DNA of 64,000 nt from NCBI GenBank assembly GCA_033856255.1, contig JAWVFH010000028.1:156016-220015 (forward strand). Direction: 5' to 3'. Position numbers and translations under genes: made by a program. Shown here piece after piece: positions 18,421-26,257 of the stretch. A model generated the notes under the pieces. That model ran no database searches. It worked only from the letters and a program-made list of their open reading frames with translations, and was not told the DNA's origin. How positions within the stretch are numbered: the stretch's first letter is position 1; each line of letters starts with the position of its first letter. The stretch is from WHSW01 sp033856255 (lineage in GTDB: Bacteria; Actinomycetota; Thermoleophilia; Solirubrobacterales; 70-9).

Positions 18421-20098
18421 ACGGGGTCTGACCCCGTTCAGGTTGGCGGCGGTCGCGTTGCTGGCGATCCCCTCCGCTGCCCCTGCGATGACGGTGATCA
18501 GGGTCGGCGGGCCGAGCGCACCGGACGAGCGCAAGGTCGCGATCGTCGGCAGCTCCCAGCGGCTGGCGGGCGAGCGCTTCGAGGTCGTCGACGAGGCCGG
18601 GGCGACCGTCCTCGACGGCGACCTCAAGCGGGCGCCGGGCAAGCCGGCGCCGTTCGCGCACGCCTACCGCGCCGACCTCAGCGCGGTCACCGCACCCGGC
18701 GACTACCGGGTCGCCGTCGGTCGCAAGCGCTCGCGGCCGTGGACGGTCGCCGCCGGTGGCATTCACCCCGCGATCCGGGCGATCCTGGGCTTCTTCGACA
18801 CGAATCGCGACGGCGCCGAGCAGTCTCAGACCCACGGGGCGTCGCACCTGAACGACGCGATCGTCCACCCGGACGCCGCCGCCCACGGCGGCGAGGCGAT
18901 CGACATCACCGGCGGCTGGATGGACGCCGGCGACATGCTCCACTTCACCCAGACGACGGCCTTCGCGGCCGCCCTGCTGCAGGCCTCAGCCCGGCTCGAT
19001 CCGGCGGATGCGCCGGCGCTCGAGTCCGAGGCCGACGTCGGCGTCCGCTGGCTGCTCAAGGCTCATCCGTTCGCGGATGCCTTCGTCGCGCAGGTCGGCG
19101 ACGAGCGCGACCATGACCGCGGCTTCCGCGACCCGGCCCTCGACGACGCCTCGTCGAAGCCCGGGATCGGCGCCCGCTTCGCCTACACCCTGCCGCCCGA
19201 GAAGATCGGCGGCGACCTCGGCGGCAAGACGGCGGCGGCGCTGGCGATGGCCTACCAGCGCAGCGGCTCGGCGGCGCAGCTCGCCGCGGCCCGGGCCTGG
19301 TACGACGCCGGCACCCTCTCCGGCAGGCCGGCCCCGGCGCTGAAGCGGGCCGGCTACCCGGCCTACGCCGGCAACTTCTATGCCTCCGGCAAGTGGGAGG
19401 ACTCGATGGCGACCGGCGCCCTGGAGCTCTACCGCGCCACGAGCGAGCAGCGCTACCTCGACGACTACGGGGCCTACATCACGGCGCGAGAGTCCCGCGC
19501 GACCGGCACGATCGCCGTCGTCGACAGCTTCTCCGGGCTCGCCGCGGCCGACGCCTGCGGCGCCCTCGGGCGGCCGCCGATCCCGGCCGGGGCGGCGCTC
19601 GAGCACAGCTGCGGCCTGCTGGCCGAAAACGGAGCGATCGCGATCAAGCAGGCGCGCTCGAACGCCTTCGGGATGCCCGGCTTCTTCACCTGGGGGACGA
19701 CCGCGCAGAACGGCGGCAGCGGCGCCCTCGCCGCGCTCTCCACCGCCGCCCCGGCGGGCTCGGGCAAGGGCTGCGAGGTCGCCGCCGGAGCGCGCGACTA
19801 CATGCTCGGGCGCAACCCCTTCGGCGCCGGCCTCGTCGTCGGCTACGGGGCCAACGCCGCCCAGCATCCGCACCACTGGGCTTCGGTCGACGGCCCCGGG
19901 CTACCGGTCGGCGCCGTCGTCGGCGGGCCGGCGCCGCTCGATCAGATCGAGGGCCAGGGCTTCCGCGCCCGCGGCCCGCTGCAGAGCGGGTTCGCCGCCT
20001 ACGCTGACGAGCGCCGCGACTACGTCACCTCCGAGCCGGCGCTCGACTACGCCGCCGCCTCGATCCTGCTGCTCGCGGCCCTCGACGCGCGCTGCTAG
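18404..20098 (+). CDS. Secreted glycoside hydrolase family 9 protein
   Basis: 564 residues from GTG 18404, preceded by AAGGAG, overlapping the previous gene by 17 bases. Signal peptide (RLAAVALLAIPSAAPA), then the N-terminal Ig-like cellulase domain (about 30-115), then an (alpha/alpha)6 GH9 domain. The catalytic Asp cluster is in GGWMDAGDMLHF. LGRNPFGAGLVVGYGANAAQHPHHW and SEPALDYAAAS supply the C-terminal family motifs, including the acid Glu. GH9 enzymes cut beta-1,4-glucans or act on related beta-glycosides. The substrate is not certain. Confidence 0.9.
   Translation: MTTKRKRGLTPFRLAAVALLAIPSAAPAMTVIRVGGPSAPDERKVAIVGSSQRLAGERFEVVDEAGATVLDGDLKRAPGKPAPFAHAYRADLSAVTAPGDYRVAVGRKRSRPWTVAAGGIHPAIRAILGFFDTNRDGAEQSQTHGASHLNDAIVHPDAAAHGGEAIDITGGWMDAGDMLHFTQTTAFAAALLQASARLDPADAPALESEADVGVRWLLKAHPFADAFVAQVGDERDHDRGFRDPALDDASSKPGIGARFAYTLPPEKIGGDLGGKTAAALAMAYQRSGSAAQLAAARAWYDAGTLSGRPAPALKRAGYPAYAGNFYASGKWEDSMATGALELYRATSEQRYLDDYGAYITARESRATGTIAVVDSFSGLAAADACGALGRPPIPAGAALEHSCGLLAENGAIAIKQARSNAFGMPGFFTWGTTAQNGGSGALAALSTAAPAGSGKGCEVAAGARDYMLGRNPFGAGLVVGYGANAAQHPHHWASVDGPGLPVGAVVGGPAPLDQIEGQGFRARGPLQSGFAAYADERRDYVTSEPALDYAAASILLLAALDARC
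18419..18437. repeat. 19-base perfect palindrome at the start of the GH9 gene
   Basis: AACGGGGTCTGACCCCGTT is a perfect palindrome around a central T and lies inside the codons for the signal peptide n-region. A half-site (TGACCCCGTTT) occurs just after the EAL gene near base 911, and GGGTCAGATC elements occur at about 41221 and 44546. It may be a dispersed genomic repeat or a binding site. Confidence 0.5.
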
Positions 20099-20484
20099 TC
20101 CGTCCACCAGTCCGGGACCGTCTCGCCGTCCCCGTCGTGGCGGGCGCCGAAGACGATCAGCTCGAGCCCGTCCGGGCCGCCCTCGAACTGGCGGATCACG
20201 CCGGGCGATACCCGTAGCGCGTCGAGCTCGGCGAGCTCGATCACGTCGTCGTCGAGCTTGACGCGCCCGGAGCCGCGCACGACCACGTAGATCTCCTCGG
20301 CCTCGTCGTGCTTATGGGCGAAGCCCTGGCGCTTATCGGGCTTCACGCGGTGGTGGCTGACGCCCGTGTCCTCGGCCTCGAGGTCCTTCGTCGCGAAGCG
20401 CGCCTCCTGGAGCTCGTCGAAGCCGAACTTGGGCGCCGAGTCGTCGACGTCGGTGAGTTTCTTGTGGGTGTATGGCGTGGGCAT
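20095..20484 (-). CDS. Cupin-domain protein
   Basis: 129 residues forming a single cupin barrel. Motif 1 is FAHKHDEAEEIYVVVRGSGRVKLDDD (metal ligands His, His, Glu); motif 2 region is LRVSPGVIRQFEGGPDGLELIVFG, with the usual motif 2 His replaced. Such small cupins bind metal or act as sugar-handling or sensory proteins. The function is unknown. It overlaps the end of the convergent GH9 gene by 4 bases and is divergent from the DUF255 gene. Confidence 0.85.
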   Translation of the reverse strand: MPTPYTHKKLTDVDDSAPKFGFDELQEARFATKDLEAEDTGVSHHRVKPDKRQGFAHKHDEAEEIYVVVRGSGRVKLDDDVIELAELDALRVSPGVIRQFEGGPDGLELIVFGARHDGDGETVPDWWTD

Positions 20485-20522
20485 GTATTTCGCTCCTTCC
20501 CGACGCGGGTAGCCTCAAACCG

Positions 20523-22508
20523 ATGCCCAACAGGCTCGCAAACGAAACCAGCCCCTACCTGCTCCAGCACAAGGACAACCCGGTCGACTGGTACCCGTGG
20601 GGCGAGGAGGCGCTCGCGCGCGCGGTCGAGCTGGACCGGCCGATCCTGCTCTCGATCGGCTACTCGGCCTGTCACTGGTGCCACGTGATGGAGCGCGAGT
20701 CCTTCGAGGACCCCGAGACGGCGGCGTTCATGAACGAGCACTTCGTCTGCGTCAAGGTCGATCGCGAGGAGCGCCCCGACGTCGACTCGATCTACATGGA
20801 GGCAGTGCAGGGGATGACCGGGCAGGGCGGCTGGCCGCTGACGTCCTTCTGCGATCCCGAGGGGGCACCGTTCTACGGCGGCACCTACTTCCCGCCCGAG
20901 CAGCGCCACGGGATGCCGAGCTTCCTGATGGTGATGGACGCGGTGGTGCAGTCGTGGGCGACCCAGCGCGACCAGATCCGCGAGGCGGCCGGGCGGATCC
21001 GCGGCCGGCTCTCCGCCGTCGCGCTGATCGAGCCCGCCGGCGAACGGCCCGGGCCGGACGTCATCGAGGGCGCCGTCGCCGCCCTGCGCCAGGCCGCCGA
21101 CACCCGTCACGGCGGCTTCGGCGGAGCGCCGAAGTTCCCGCCCGCGTCGGCGCTCGAGCTGCTGCTCGCCCGCGGCGAGCGCGAGATCGTCGAGATCACC
21201 CTGGACGCGATCGCCGCCGGCGGGATCCACGACCAGATCGCCGGCGGGTTCGCCCGCTACTCGGTCGACGACGTCTGGCTCGTCCCCCACTTCGAGAAGA
21301 TGCTCTACGACAACGCCCTGCTCGCCCGCGCCTACCTGCATGGCTACCAGGCGCTCGGCCACGAGCGCTGGCGGCTGGCCTGCGAGCGCACCCTCGACTG
21401 GATGCTGGCCGAGATGCGCGGCGACGAGGGCGGCTTCTACTCCGCCTACGACGCCGACTCCGAGGGAGTCGAGGGCAAGTTCTACGTCTGGACGCCGGCG
21501 GAGATCCGAGAGGTGCTGGGCGACGAAGCCGATCCCGTGATCGAGTACTACGGCGTCAGCGAGCGCGGCAACTTCGAGGGGGCCAACATCCTCAATCTGA
21601 TCGGGCGGCTCGACGCCGAGCCGCCGGCCGGCCTCGACGACGCCCGGCGAGCCCTCTACGAAGCGCGCTCGAAGCGCGTCTGGCCGGGACTCGACGATAA
21701 GCGGATCCTGTCCTGGAACGCGCTCGCGATCGCCGCGCTGGCCGACGCCGGCGCCGTCCTCGGCCGCGACGACTACCTCGACGCGGCGCGCACGTGCGCG
21801 AAGTTCGTCCGCACCCGGATGCGCGACGCCGAGGGCCGCCTGCTGCGCACCTTCAACCGCGGCGAGGCAAAGCTGAACGCGTACCTGGAGGACCACGCCT
21901 TCCTGGTCGAGGCGCTGCTGGTCCTCTACGAATCGACCTTCGAGGTGCGCTGGTTCGACGCCGCCCGCGAGACCGCCGAGGCGATGATCGATCGCTTCGC
22001 CGACCCCGAGCGGGGCGGCTTCTTCACCACCTCCAACGACCACGAACCGTTGATCGCCCGGCGCAAGGACGTCGACGATCACCCGATCCCCTCGGGCAAC
22101 TCCGCCGCGGCCTACGGGTTGCTGCGGCTCGCGGCGCTGACCGGTGAGCGCCGCTACGAGGAGCACGCCGAGGGCGTGCTGGAGCTCTTCGGCCGGGTCG
22201 CGGCCAGCCATCCGCAGGCGGTCGCCCACCTGCTGCGGGCGCTCGACTTCCAGCTGGCGCCCGTGCGCGAGGTGGCGCTTGTCGCGCCGGCGGACGGCGA
22301 CGGGCTGACGCCGCTGGCCGCCGTCGTACGCGCCGGGCTGCGGCCGCACCTCGTCCTCGCCGGCGGCCCCGAGGGCAGCGAGCGCCCGGAGCTACTGTCC
22401 GATCGCGGCGCCGTCGAGGGCCGGGCGGCGGCTTACGTCTGCGAGCGCTTCGCCTGCCGCGCCCCGGTCACCGACCCCGAGCAACTCGCCGCCGCCCTCG
22501 GCGGATAG
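20523..22508 (+). CDS. DUF255 thioredoxin-domain protein (YyaL/SSP411 family)
   Basis: 661 residues. The N-terminus is the classic DUF255 opening (MPNRLANETSPYLLQHKDNPVDWYPW), followed by the thioredoxin-like YSACHWCHVMERESFEDPE with CxxC at about residues 54-57. The rest is a six-hairpin (alpha/alpha)6 domain like that of N-acylglucosamine epimerases (GGWPL, GGTYFPPE, GGGIHDQIAGGFARYSVDD-like region, PHFEKMLYDNALL). The length fits the family. The biochemical role is unsettled in any organism. Confidence 0.93.
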   Translation: MPNRLANETSPYLLQHKDNPVDWYPWGEEALARAVELDRPILLSIGYSACHWCHVMERESFEDPETAAFMNEHFVCVKVDREERPDVDSIYMEAVQGMTGQGGWPLTSFCDPEGAPFYGGTYFPPEQRHGMPSFLMVMDAVVQSWATQRDQIREAAGRIRGRLSAVALIEPAGERPGPDVIEGAVAALRQAADTRHGGFGGAPKFPPASALELLLARGEREIVEITLDAIAAGGIHDQIAGGFARYSVDDVWLVPHFEKMLYDNALLARAYLHGYQALGHERWRLACERTLDWMLAEMRGDEGGFYSAYDADSEGVEGKFYVWTPAEIREVLGDEADPVIEYYGVSERGNFEGANILNLIGRLDAEPPAGLDDARRALYEARSKRVWPGLDDKRILSWNALAIAALADAGAVLGRDDYLDAARTCAKFVRTRMRDAEGRLLRTFNRGEAKLNAYLEDHAFLVEALLVLYESTFEVRWFDAARETAEAMIDRFADPERGGFFTTSNDHEPLIARRKDVDDHPIPSGNSAAAYGLLRLAALTGERRYEEHAEGVLELFGRVAASHPQAVAHLLRALDFQLAPVREVALVAPADGDGLTPLAAVVRAGLRPHLVLAGGPEGSERPELLSDRGAVEGRAAAYVCERFACRAPVTDPEQLAAALGG

Positions 22509-22517
22509 ATTGCAGTC

Positions 22518-23048
22518 ATGCCTACCGCCGCGAAGTCCGAGAGCAAGCCGAAGACCACCGCCCAGATCGCGAAGGCGTACTTCACCGCGATCGCCAACGG
22601 GGACCTCGATGCCGCGGTGGCTCTGTGGAAGCCCGGGTCGCGAGATCACATCCACGGGATCGCCGATATGCGGGCCCCGGCGGAGATCAAAGCGTTCTTC
22701 TCCGCCCAATTCGCGGCCTTCCCCGACTGGGACTTCCAGATCCTCGAGCTGGCCGCGAGCGGCAAGAACGCCGCCTGCCGCTGGCGCGTGACCGCAACCT
22801 TCACCGGCCCCGGGCGGTTCCAGGGCCTGGCGCCGACCGGCGCTCGCATCGAGATGGAGGGCTGCGACATGCTCCGGGTCGAGGACGGCCAGATCGTCGA
22901 GAACAACGCGTATACGAACGGCGCGATCATCGCCCAGCAGCTCGGGATGCTCCCCCAGCCGGGCTCGACCGCCGACCGGGTCGTCACCGGCGCCTTCAAC
23001 GCCAAGACCGCCGCCGCCGGCGCGATCCGCAAGCTCCGCGACCGCTAG
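22518..23048 (+). CDS. SnoaL-like ester cyclase / NTF2-fold protein
   Basis: 176 residues with the SnoaL-type cone fold: KAYFTAIANGDLDAAVALWKPGS at the N-terminus, then FFSAQFAAFPDWDFQILELAASGKNAACRWRVTATFTG and RIEMEGCDMLRVEDGQIVENNAYTNG. Such proteins are often small-molecule isomerases or binding proteins with no assigned substrate. It follows the DUF255 gene after 9 bases, so it is probably co-transcribed. Confidence 0.8.
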   Translation: MPTAAKSESKPKTTAQIAKAYFTAIANGDLDAAVALWKPGSRDHIHGIADMRAPAEIKAFFSAQFAAFPDWDFQILELAASGKNAACRWRVTATFTGPGRFQGLAPTGARIEMEGCDMLRVEDGQIVENNAYTNGAIIAQQLGMLPQPGSTADRVVTGAFNAKTAAAGAIRKLRDR

Positions 23049-23055
23049 CCCCGCC

Positions 23056-23448
23056 TCAGCGGCGGTGGCGGGCGACCTTCAGCGTCGCCTCCATCCCCAG
23101 CTGGCGGTGGCCGGTGAGCGAGCACCAGAGGACGTAGCGGGCGCCCTTGCGCAGGTGGGTGTCGAGGTTCGCGTACTGGCCGGGCTCGACCTCGCCGAGC
23201 CCCAGCTCGGGCCCCTCCTGGCCGCTTGCGCCGAGCCGCTGCAGCTTCAGGTCGTGCGAGTCCTCGCCGGAGTTGATGAACTGGACGATGACCCGCCCGG
23301 GGACGAGCTTCGGCTTCGAGAGCAGGAGGTTGTACTCGCTTCCGGTCACCTGGACGCGATCGGGAACCGGCTCGGAGCTCCCGGCCGGTGCCGTCGCCGG
23401 AACGAGCAGCGCGGCGAGGCAGACGGCGATCGCCGCCGCGCGCCACAT
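23056..23448 (-). CDS. Secreted cupredoxin
   Basis: The ATG at 23448 gives 130 residues with a signal peptide (MWRAAAIAVCLAALLVPAT, cleavage near APA). The type 1 copper ligands are all present: His in EDSHDLKL, then Cys, His and Met in LWCSLTGHRQLGM. It is a plastocyanin/sulfocyanin-like electron carrier outside the membrane. Its start overlaps the stop of the DUF1501 gene (TGATG), so it is the third gene of a DUF1800-DUF1501-cupredoxin operon. Confidence 0.9.
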   Translation of the reverse strand: MWRAAAIAVCLAALLVPATAPAGSSEPVPDRVQVTGSEYNLLLSKPKLVPGRVIVQFINSGEDSHDLKLQRLGASGQEGPELGLGEVEPGQYANLDTHLRKGARYVLWCSLTGHRQLGMEATLKVARHRR

Positions 23449-24818
23449 CAGGCGATGAGCGCCGGGCGGGTGAACGAGCCGGCGCTCGGGATCACCGACG
23501 CCGCGTCGACCCCGAACCACTGCTCGACGATCGAGCAGTAGAGGCCGCGGAAGTCCGAGGTCGCTCGCAGGTTGTCGTCCGCATCCAGCTGCGCCAGGCC
23601 GGGGAACTCGCCGATCATCTGGCCCCGCACCTTGGTCCCGATCACGTAGGCGGCGCCGCCGGCGCCGTGGTCGGTGCCCGAGTCGTTCTCCTCCGGTCGG
23701 CGGCCGAACTCCGACCAGACGAGGGTCAGCACCCGGTCGGCGATCCCGCGCGCCTCGAGGTCGGCCTGGAAGGCGGCGATCGAATCGGCGGTCATCTTCA
23801 GGTCGGAGTCGAAGCTGTCCGCCTGGTCGTCGTGGGTGTCGAACTCCCCCGGGCCCGAGATCGCGGCGCAGCGGATCGGCAGACCGGCGGCGAGCATCGC
23901 CGCCAGCGACGACAGCCCGGCCCCGAACGACTCGCCGTCGCCCTGCGGGTAGGGGACCGGCGGCGTGATCTCCTCGCCCGAGAACGGGTCGAGCTGCGAC
24001 TTCAGCTGCATCGCCTGGGCGGCGGCGGCGCCCGCGGCCTGCAGGCCGGGGTCCTTCGAGCCGGCGCTCGCCCGCCCGAGCTCGCCCACCGAGCCGAACA
24101 TCAGCTCCTCGGGCTTGCCCCAGACGCCGCGCGCCCAGAGGTCGTAGGAGGGCCCGTCGATCGCCGCCACCGGCAGCGAGGCGGTGGCCAGCGCCGGGGA
24201 CAGGGAGCCGTCGAGCGAGAGGCCCTGCAGGGGGTTGTCCGCGGTCCCGATCCGGTCCAGCAGCCTGCCCATCCAGCCGGTGATCTCGTTCGGCAGCAGG
24301 CCGCCGACCTCCCAGTAATGGCGCGACGTGAAGTGCGATTGGTCGGGGCTCGTGTAGCCGACCGCCGGGAGCACGCTCATCTTCCCGGCGCGGTGCAGGG
24401 CGTCGAAAGCCGCCGCCGCGGGGTTCCAGCGCAGGGTCGGGTCCTCGGTGAACGCGGACCCGATGCCGGCCGGCAGCGCCAGCGTCGGGCGCAGGGCGCG
24501 GTAGACCGCATCCGTGGTCGGCGAGAGCACCGAGAGCGAGTCGATGCCGCCGTCGAGGAAGATCGAGACGAGCACCCGCTGGTCGCTCCCGGCGGCCTGC
24601 GCGATCCCGGTCTGCAGGTCACCGAGCCCCAGGCGCGAGGCGCCGTAGACGGAGAGCATCGCGGCCCCGGAGCGGAGCAGGAACGAGCGCCGGTTGAGCC
24701 CGGTGCCGGCGGGCGTCGGCATCCCGCGCTCGATCGCCGGCAGGCCGCGCCCGGCCTCGGCGACCGCTGCGCGGACGAGGTGGGAGCGGCTGAACTCCTC
24801 GCAGTGATTGCAGGCCAT
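23448..24818 (-). CDS. DUF1501 secreted protein
   Basis: 456 residues with a twin-arginine type signal (NRRSFLLRSGAAMLSVYG, about 42-59). The sulfatase/phosphatase-like DUF1501 fold shows VLVSIFLDGGIDSLSVLSP near the start of the mature protein, then EFDTHDDQ, LVWSEFGRRPEENDSGTDHGAGGAAYVIG and VRGQMIGEFPGL. The preserved His/Asp residues suggest metal binding. DUF1501 nearly always pairs with DUF1800, as here. The function of the pair is not established; the Tat signal implies export folded, perhaps with cofactor. Confidence 0.93.
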   Translation of the reverse strand: MACNHCEEFSRSHLVRAAVAEAGRGLPAIERGMPTPAGTGLNRRSFLLRSGAAMLSVYGASRLGLGDLQTGIAQAAGSDQRVLVSIFLDGGIDSLSVLSPTTDAVYRALRPTLALPAGIGSAFTEDPTLRWNPAAAAFDALHRAGKMSVLPAVGYTSPDQSHFTSRHYWEVGGLLPNEITGWMGRLLDRIGTADNPLQGLSLDGSLSPALATASLPVAAIDGPSYDLWARGVWGKPEELMFGSVGELGRASAGSKDPGLQAAGAAAAQAMQLKSQLDPFSGEEITPPVPYPQGDGESFGAGLSSLAAMLAAGLPIRCAAISGPGEFDTHDDQADSFDSDLKMTADSIAAFQADLEARGIADRVLTLVWSEFGRRPEENDSGTDHGAGGAAYVIGTKVRGQMIGEFPGLAQLDADDNLRATSDFRGLYCSIVEQWFGVDAASVIPSAGSFTRPALIA

Positions 24819-24831
24819 CGTGCCCGGCTCC

Positions 24832-26196
24832 TCAGCAGGCCTGCATCTCGGGGCCGGTGGCGATCAGGGTCCGGAGCGCGTTCTGGCGCAGCAGGCGGAA
24901 GGCCTCCTGCTGCCAGTCGGCGGTCGCCGAGGCTGCGACGGAGTTGGCGTAACGCTCGAGGCCCTTGCGGGTGGCGCTGCTGATCAGCGGGTCGCCCCAG
25001 AAGCGCAGCGCCTTGCGAACCGCCGTCTTCGCGGTCTCGCCGGCGTCGTAGGCGGACTGGTCGTCGATCGCGTCCTCGCCGGCGACCTCGTTGGCGGCGA
25101 TCCAGCGGCCGCGGAAGGTCGACGTGTCGAGCCAGCGGGAGTCGTCCCAGCCGGCGACGTTCGGGGGCCGGAAGAGGCGCTGGCCGGCGAGCTCGGCGAT
25201 CCACGCCCAGTCGTCGCTGCGGATGCCGCTGCGGCGAGCGCGCAGGAGGCCGGCCATGTAGACGATCGGCGGCTTCACCATCGCCGGCCCGCGGTGGAAC
25301 GTGGGGTGCATGAGGATCGCCTCGACCACCGGGCGGACGTCGTAGCCGCGCTCGACGTAGAGACGCTCCAGCGCCTTTTGGGTCTCGCTCGAGGGCGCCA
25401 CCGGAACGAAGTAGCTCCACAGCTTGTTGATGAAGAACGTCTTGTGGGCGGCGTGGCCGACGCAGAGGCGACAGGAGTCCGTCCAGTCGAAGGCGCCGGT
25501 CTGGCCGAAGATCGTCTTCGTGCCGGTGTCGTGGCGCTTGACGTCGAAGTGGAAGTTGACGAAGCCGACGTCGTCCTGCCAGGAGGCGGCCCAGCCGGTC
25601 AGCGCCCGGGCCTGCTCGCGGACGTCGTCCTCGGAGTACGGATAGCCGGACTCGTTCGAAGCGCCGAGCGTGAACAGCTCCATCATCTCGCGGCCGTAGT
25701 TCTCGTTCGGCGCCCGCTTCGTGTTCTCGATCCCCGAGAGCCAGATCAGCATCGCGGGGTTGGTCGTGACCTCGGAGAGCAGATCCGAGAACGGGCCCAT
25801 CCAGCGCCGCTCGAACAGCTGCGCCTGTTCGATCGAGTGCTGCTGGTTGTCGACGTCGCCGGTCGCGAACCAGTCGTGCCAGATCAGGGCCATCCGCTCA
25901 ACCAGCGGATGGTTGGTGCGGACCATCCGGTCCAGCCACCAGAGCAGGTCGTGCCCCCAGGCGTCGAAGGGCGCGATCGGAAGGCCGTCACCGTCGACCG
26001 GGGCCGGGCCCTTGAGCACCTCGGCGCCCTTCGGCCGCGTCAGCGACCGCACAGCCCCCTTCAGGTTGTAGTGGCGGGCGAGCTTTGCCGCCTCGCCGGG
26101 CTTGGGCCCGAAGCCGGCGCGCCAGAGCAGGCGAGCGGCTTCGCGCTCGCCGAACTTCCCGCGATAGACAGGTACGTCCGCCACTGTTATTGCCAT
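24832..26196 (-). CDS. DUF1800 family protein
   Basis: 454 residues. The family core is clear: AARLLWRAGFGPKPGE, RMALIWHDWFATGDVD, NENYGREMMELFTLG (about 185-199) and LRPPNVAGWDDSRWL-like near 330. No standard signal peptide is seen, so it may be exported with its DUF1501 partner, which carries a Tat signal. It is first in the three-gene operon, divergent from a secreted hydrolase gene with 61 bases between starts. Confidence 0.93.
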   Translation of the reverse strand: MAITVADVPVYRGKFGEREAARLLWRAGFGPKPGEAAKLARHYNLKGAVRSLTRPKGAEVLKGPAPVDGDGLPIAPFDAWGHDLLWWLDRMVRTNHPLVERMALIWHDWFATGDVDNQQHSIEQAQLFERRWMGPFSDLLSEVTTNPAMLIWLSGIENTKRAPNENYGREMMELFTLGASNESGYPYSEDDVREQARALTGWAASWQDDVGFVNFHFDVKRHDTGTKTIFGQTGAFDWTDSCRLCVGHAAHKTFFINKLWSYFVPVAPSSETQKALERLYVERGYDVRPVVEAILMHPTFHRGPAMVKPPIVYMAGLLRARRSGIRSDDWAWIAELAGQRLFRPPNVAGWDDSRWLDTSTFRGRWIAANEVAGEDAIDDQSAYDAGETAKTAVRKALRFWGDPLISSATRKGLERYANSVAASATADWQQEAFRLLRQNALRTLIATGPEMQAC

Positions 26197-26257
26197 CGAC
26201 GTCCGTGGGAGTTCCTTGAGTGGCGCGGACGAACGGCGTGGACGGGAGACTGAGGGG

